Positions 58,772 to 64,000 of a stretch of DNA of 64,000 bases are shown one piece after another (the stretch's first letter is position 1; every line of letters starts with the position of its first letter). The DNA comes from Mesorhizobium atlanticum. GTDB taxonomy: Bacteria > Pseudomonadota > Alphaproteobacteria > Rhizobiales > Rhizobiaceae. The position numbers and the translations under genes are program-made. The stretch covers positions 434,001 through 498,000 of the forward strand of contig NZ_QMBQ01000001.1 in assembly GCF_003289965.1 (NCBI RefSeq), given 5' to 3'. A model generated the notes under the pieces. It was not told where the DNA came from. It saw nothing but the letters and a program-made list of their open reading frames with translations, and did no database searches.

Positions 58772-59312
58772 GCTGCTGCATGCCCTGATCCTAGGCCTGC
58801 TCGGCGCCGGCATCGTGCATATCGTTGTGCTTTTCCTGGTGCCGGAATTTTCCGAACGCGATGCCTGGTCGCGGCTAGCGATGGCCTCCGACCTCTACAA
58901 GATGACGCGGCTGGATGCCGAAGCCGGCGGCGCGCCAGTGGTGAAATCGGTCGATCCGCTGTTTTACGCCGCCGCCTGCCGCTTCGACCTCGCCGACGGC
59001 TTGGTGCGGATCAAGGCGCCCGGCGACGTGCCGTTCTGGTCGGCCTCGGTCTATGACCGCAGCGGCCACAACATCTATTCCTTCAACGATCACAACGCCA
59101 ATGGCGAGAAACTCGATACGGTGGTGCTGACCCCGGCGCAGATGATCGACGTGCGGCGCGACCTTCCGGAGGATCTGCAAGGCGCTATCTTTGTCGAGGC
59201 GCCGATCGAGGAAGGCATCTTCGTCGTCCGCGCTTTCGTGCCGGACGAGAGCTGGAAGCCGATCGTGTCGCGCTTCCTCGATCAGAGCACCTGCGATTTG
59301 CAGGACTACTGA
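58764..59312 (+). CDS. DUF1254 family membrane-anchored protein
   Basis: A 182-residue protein with one N-terminal helix (LLHALILGLLGAGIVHIVVL) and a DUF1254 domain (SVDPLFYAAACRFDLADGLV, GDVPFWSASVYDRSGHNIYS, FVVRAFVPDESWKP). Two Cys (AACRF and STCDL) could pair in the periplasm. It overlaps the DUF1214 gene by 8 bp and is translationally coupled to it. Function unknown. Confidence 0.87.
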   Translation: MRRLLHALILGLLGAGIVHIVVLFLVPEFSERDAWSRLAMASDLYKMTRLDAEAGGAPVVKSVDPLFYAAACRFDLADGLVRIKAPGDVPFWSASVYDRSGHNIYSFNDHNANGEKLDTVVLTPAQMIDVRRDLPEDLQGAIFVEAPIEEGIFVVRAFVPDESWKPIVSRFLDQSTCDLQDY

Positions 59313-59327
59313 GAAAGGCGAGCCTGT

Positions 59328-59522
59328 TCAGTGATGCGGCTTGGCGGGCGGCGGGGAGCTCGGCCTGCCGGAGCCGCTTTCGCCGGGCCGGGCCGCATCG
59401 GCCTGCGGGTGCAACTCATAGCGGACGCCGGGGAAAATGATGACCGCCGCCGCCGTAGTGGTGTCGTGACTTGCTCGATTTACAGGTGCCGCTCGCGGCA
59501 CAAAAGACAGGACCATGCCCAT
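59328..59522 (-). CDS. Possible small conserved protein of unknown function
   Basis: A 64-residue frame from ATG 59522 (or ATG 59516) with GAGAGGGA about 10 nt upstream. It starts MGMVLSFVPRAAPVNRASHD, holds TTAAAVIIFPGVRYE and ends in a Pro/Ser/His-rich tail. The pattern VLSFVPR ... VIIFPGVRYE is one I associate with short uncharacterised rhizobial proteins, but this is memory only. It lies antisense to nothing else and is convergent with the DUF1254 gene. Confidence 0.42.
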   Translation of the reverse strand: MGMVLSFVPRAAPVNRASHDTTTAAAVIIFPGVRYELHPQADAARPGESGSGRPSSPPPAKPHH

Positions 59523-59595
59523 GGTTCGCGCATTCCCTCTCGGTTTGACCGGAGCACAACGCAACGCCTCCAAGTTGATTAAGGGGCGTAGAGGG

Positions 59596-59610
59596 TTAAC
59601 GGAGCGCTAA
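59596..59610. promoter_or_regulatory. CtrA-like site upstream of the DUF2336 gene
   Basis: TTAA-N7-CTAA lies 84 bp upstream of the GTG start at 59694. The CtrA consensus is TTAA-N7-TTAA, so this matches 7 of 8 fixed positions. One such match in a 280-bp AT-richer gap is weak evidence by itself. Confidence 0.35.
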
Positions 59611-59693
59611 CGGATCGCGGTTAATTTGATGTTTGTTTTCCTGAAGATGCGGAACCGGCCCGGCCGGATTGCGCGGTTCGGGAGTTGTGTCGA

Positions 59694-60719
59694 GTGTCGG
59701 GCGTATCCTCCGTGTCATCTTCGGATTTCAGGCAAATCGCTATCCGGACCGAAGCGGGAAAGGCCGAAAGGCTGTTCCGCGCCGCGGTGTCTGCCTTCTG
59801 CTCGCTGACGCGGCCCTCGCGCCGCGAGATTGCCCAGCTCGAGGACCTCACGCTGCCGCTGTTCGACGAGGTCTCGGTCGAGTCGCGCCGATATGTCGCC
59901 GCGGCCCTTTCCGAATGCGAATATGCGCCGACCGCGCTGGTGCGGCGGCTGGCCGAGGAGCCGGTCGAGATCGCGGCACCCCTGCTCACCCGCTCCAACG
60001 CGCTGAGCGACATCGACCTCATCGCGCTGATCGGCCGGCATGGGTTGCCGCACGCGCGCGCCATTGCGCGCCGCAAGGAGCTCAACTCGACGATCGCCGA
60101 CCTGATCCGCGCCCTGGAAAGACCGACGCTGGTCAAGACGCGGCCGCCGGAAACGGTTACGAAGCTCACGCCGAGACCGGAGCCCGTTGCCAAGGCGGAC
60201 ACCGACCGCCCCGTGTCCGGCGAAGCGGCGGAGAACGCGCGGCGCCGCCTGCGGTCGATGATGCGCCCGGCCGGCGACGCAGCCGACGTCAATACCTTCC
60301 TCGGCCAGCCGGCTTATGTGAGGCTTCGCGAGACGGCGCTGACGGGCAACGCGGCCTTCTTCCAGACCGCGCTTGCCGATGCGCTGGAGATCGACTTCGC
60401 GACGGCCCGCTCGGTGACCGGGCAGTCGGGTTATGCCGCTCTGCTTGCGGCGCTGCGCGCCCTCGACCTCAGCGAAGACAGGGCCTTCCTGATCGCGGTC
60501 GCAGTCTATCCCGGCGAGTTCCCGCATCCGCAGGCGATCCGGCTGTTCCTCGACCGATACCGGCTGCTGCATCGCGAGGCGGCGCTGGACAAGGTGCGCG
60601 CCTGGAAGGCGGAGACTCTTTCGCGGGCCATCCGCGACAAGGCGGCCGACACTGTCAGCACGGAGCGACGCGACCCATCGAACGGCGACGACGCGAGCTC
60701 CGGCCTCAAGGCATCCTGA
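59694..60719 (+). CDS. DUF2336 domain protein
   Basis: A 341-residue helical protein with HEAT-like repeats of the DUF2336 type: FDEVSVESRRYVAAALSECE, APTALVRRLAEEPVEIAAPL, LTRSNALSDIDLIALIGRHG and LPHARAIARRK. A linker (about 145-190) is Pro/Lys-rich, then a second helical domain (LRETALTGNAAFFQTALADA). No signal peptide. GTG 59694 has GGAG 9 nt upstream; an upstream TTG is also in frame. Function unknown; common in alphaproteobacteria. Convergent with the DUF1491 gene (6 bp between stops). Confidence 0.85.
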   Translation: MSGVSSVSSSDFRQIAIRTEAGKAERLFRAAVSAFCSLTRPSRREIAQLEDLTLPLFDEVSVESRRYVAAALSECEYAPTALVRRLAEEPVEIAAPLLTRSNALSDIDLIALIGRHGLPHARAIARRKELNSTIADLIRALERPTLVKTRPPETVTKLTPRPEPVAKADTDRPVSGEAAENARRRLRSMMRPAGDAADVNTFLGQPAYVRLRETALTGNAAFFQTALADALEIDFATARSVTGQSGYAALLAALRALDLSEDRAFLIAVAVYPGEFPHPQAIRLFLDRYRLLHREAALDKVRAWKAETLSRAIRDKAADTVSTERRDPSNGDDASSGLKAS

Positions 60720-60725
60720 TACGGT

Positions 60726-61073
60726 TTATTCGGCCTTAAGCGAAAGAAGCTCTTCAACCGGAACGGCTCCCGCTTCAATCTCGACCACCCAGATGTCGGG
60801 ATCGAATTTCTTCTCCCGCTCCAGCCGCGCATCCAACGCCGAGCCATCCTCGCCAGCACCAAGCAAGGTGAAGAAGCGCTCGTCCGGCTTGGCCGAATCG
60901 TAGCTCGTCTGCGGCGCCGGCCCATAAAGAGCGACCTCCCCCAGACGCCCGCGCGACAGCACGAAGACGGCGCCCGCCTCGGTCGCGCCGCGCTTGACCA
61001 CAGCGGCAAAACCGCCGGCGCCAAAGACACGGCGCACGAGGGCCGAGACCCAGAGATCGGTGGTCACGCGCAT
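60726..61073 (-). CDS. DUF1491 family protein
   Basis: A 115-residue cytoplasmic protein of the alphaproteobacterial DUF1491 family: MRVTTDLWVSALVRRVFGAG then GFAAVVKRGATEAGAVFVL, and RFFTLLGAGEDGSALDARLE with EKKFDPDIWVVEIE. Full length for the family. No function is established. It is downstream of the peptidoglycan-binding protein gene on the same strand, 72 bp after its stop. Confidence 0.9.
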   Translation of the reverse strand: MRVTTDLWVSALVRRVFGAGGFAAVVKRGATEAGAVFVLSRGRLGEVALYGPAPQTSYDSAKPDERFFTLLGAGEDGSALDARLEREKKFDPDIWVVEIEAGAVPVEELLSLKAE

Positions 61074-61145
61074 GAGTGGTTTCCGGATGTCATGCGCGGT
61101 TTCTTACCGCAAGAACTAAGGAACCGAAACGATCGTTGCCGACGC

Positions 61146-61911
61146 TCAGTTGGTCAGGCCGATCTCGCGCATCTTGACATAGACGGCTTCATCCGGCTCG
61201 CCGGTCTCGGGCAGGCCGAACAAGGCCTGGAATTCCTTGATCGCAGCCTTGGTGCGGGCGCCGACCTTACCGTCGAGCTGCATGTCGTTGTTGCCGAAAG
61301 CCTTGAGGCCCGCCTGGATCTTGACGATGCGGGCATCGGGCGATTGCGTGGCGCCATCGGCAGGGGCCGAGACCGGAATTACCGGTGGCCTGGCGGACGG
61401 CGCGGCTGCTGCCGCGCCGGCCGGCCGCGGCGCCGGATGTGGAATCGCCGCCGTCGTCTGGCGAGCGCCAAGCTGGTCGAGCAGCGCTCCGTCTATCTCG
61501 CCCGAGCCCGGGAGCCCGACTTTCAGCTGATAGGCCTGGATGGCCTTGCGCGTGGCCGGTCCAGTGAGACCATCGACCGTGCCGTCATAGAAGTTGAGGT
61601 CCTTGAGGATGCCCTGCACCTGCTGGACGATCGGGTCCGGCTTGGCGACCGGCTGTGCCGGCGGCTGGCGCACGATGTTGATGGTGGTCTCCGGCTCGTC
61701 CGAGACCGTATGCGGGAAATTCTCGATGCTGCGGGTGGCAAAGAAGGCGCTGGTGTGCGGAAAAGGCTGATACCAGAGCGCATTGGCCGAGACATAGAAC
61801 AGCGTCACCAGGAAGGCTGTCGAACCGCCGACCAAGACCGGATTGCTTGCGATCAGCTGACCAACCGCGACCGCGCCCTCGGCAAGGACGCCGCGTTCGG
61901 GTTCGACCACC

Positions 61912-61937
<26 letters not shown>
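61146..61937 (-). CDS. Membrane-anchored protein with two peptidoglycan-binding domains
   Basis: A 263-residue protein. A short basic cytoplasmic part, one membrane helix (LIASNPVLVGGSTAFLVTLF), then two PG_binding_1 domains joined by a Pro/Ala linker: the first with VQGILKDLNFYDGTVDGLTG and ATRKAIQAYQLKVGLP (about 105-145), the second with VKIQAGLKAFGNNDMQLDGK and RTKAAIKEFQALFGLPETG (about 205-245). It probably tethers the envelope or a partner to the wall. ATG 61937 is used; ATG 61949 also has a good purine-rich site. Either start lies inside the end of the kinase gene, so the two are coupled. Confidence 0.85.
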
Positions 61938-63711
<1,774 letters not shown>

Positions 63712-64000
63712 CGCACGCGTACCCGGTCTTAAAAAACCCTGCCTGGCAGGTGACTCGTCAATCGGCTTGAAACTCGCATCCAGCGTTTAAGGAATGGATA
63801 AGGCTGATGGAGCCGGCGGCCCGGCCAACGCAAATATTGTGATGCCGGCCCCGCAAAGCACGCCGAGTTGGCGCCATGGTAAACGGCGCGTTAGCCGCGA
63901 GGCCTGTGCCAAAACGGACCTAAACGTGATGCGGCTAATCTCTATCGGGAATAAAATCGAGTAATTACAATGCGATATATGGTTATCATAAAGTTAATGA
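63712..64000. other. Window end: AT-richer region upstream of the DivJ-like gene
   Basis: No gene is supported. The last 60 bases are AT-rich (gcgatatatggttatcataa) and may hold a promoter for the kinase or for a gene beyond the edge. Confidence 0.4.

Overview
The window looks like a chromosomal segment of an alphaproteobacterium of the order Rhizobiales, most likely Mesorhizobium or a close relative. This rests on high GC, the gene families present (RopA/Omp2-type porins, FeuN-FeuP-FeuQ, a SyrA-like small membrane protein, ccmIEFH next to degP, PleC/DivJ-type kinases, DUF1491, DUF2336, DUF1214/DUF1254) and interspersed palindromic repeats of the rhizobial RIME type. The assignment is by family recognition only; no search was run. 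There are no rRNA genes, CRISPR arrays or complete insertion sequences. One tRNA gene (Ser, GCT) is present.

Layout. 1-3.7 kb: a gene cut by the left edge, a DUF155/RMD1-like membrane protein, a small secreted acidic protein, an alpha/beta hydrolase and a solitary tyrosine recombinase. 3.8-7.2 kb: two divergent paralogous porin genes with near-identical 5' ends, flanking tRNA-Ser and a small GIY-YIG protein, in the same geometry as the Brucella omp2 locus. 7.7-9.8 kb: a HisC-like aminotransferase, a MarR regulator with a 15-bp palindrome in its leader, and acylphosphatase. 9.9-18.4 kb: a leucine/isovalerate catabolic block (TetR regulator, isovaleryl-CoA dehydrogenase, both 3-methylcrotonyl-CoA carboxylase subunits) with a macrodomain protein and a small secreted protein between the carboxylase genes, a convergent hicAB locus whose toxin gene appears frameshifted, and a LivK-type binding protein. 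18.6-29.4 kb: small secreted or membrane proteins, AMP nucleosidase, an EEP-fold phosphatase, a DUF922 metalloprotease, ETF-ubiquinone oxidoreductase, a family-4-like uracil-DNA glycosylase without the usual cysteines, an XRE/MmyB regulator and an EamA exporter.

29.5-49.7 kb is a conserved rhizobial housekeeping and envelope-stress block: pepN, a PleC-like kinase, a SyrA-like protein, then on the minus strand degP - response regulator - histidine kinase - glnE, and upstream of these feuN-feuP-feuQ, a 17-kDa-antigen-type lipoprotein and ccmI-ccmE-ccmF-ccmH for cytochrome c maturation. 49.9-55.6 kb: a SnoaL-like protein, an orphan phage/GTA DUF3168 protein, and a two-gene unit of a non-pyrrolysine MttB-type methyltransferase and a DMGDH/GcvT-type dehydrogenase, divergent from a TetR regulator across a 32-bp near-perfect palindrome. 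55.6-64 kb: tandem RIME fragments, a class A penicillin-binding protein, the DUF1214/DUF1254 pair, DUF2336 and DUF1491 proteins, a peptidoglycan-binding protein and a DivJ-like kinase.

Functional links. Isovaleryl-CoA dehydrogenase (10.6 kb), and possibly the DMGDH-like enzyme (52.5 kb), would pass electrons through ETF to the ETF-ubiquinone oxidoreductase at 24 kb. The LivK-type protein could feed leucine to the catabolic block, although the rest of that transporter is not here. The later leucine steps (methylglutaconyl-CoA hydratase, HMG-CoA lyase) are absent. FeuPQ, DegP with its two-component system, and the PleC/DivJ-type kinases make the second half rich in envelope and cell-cycle signalling.
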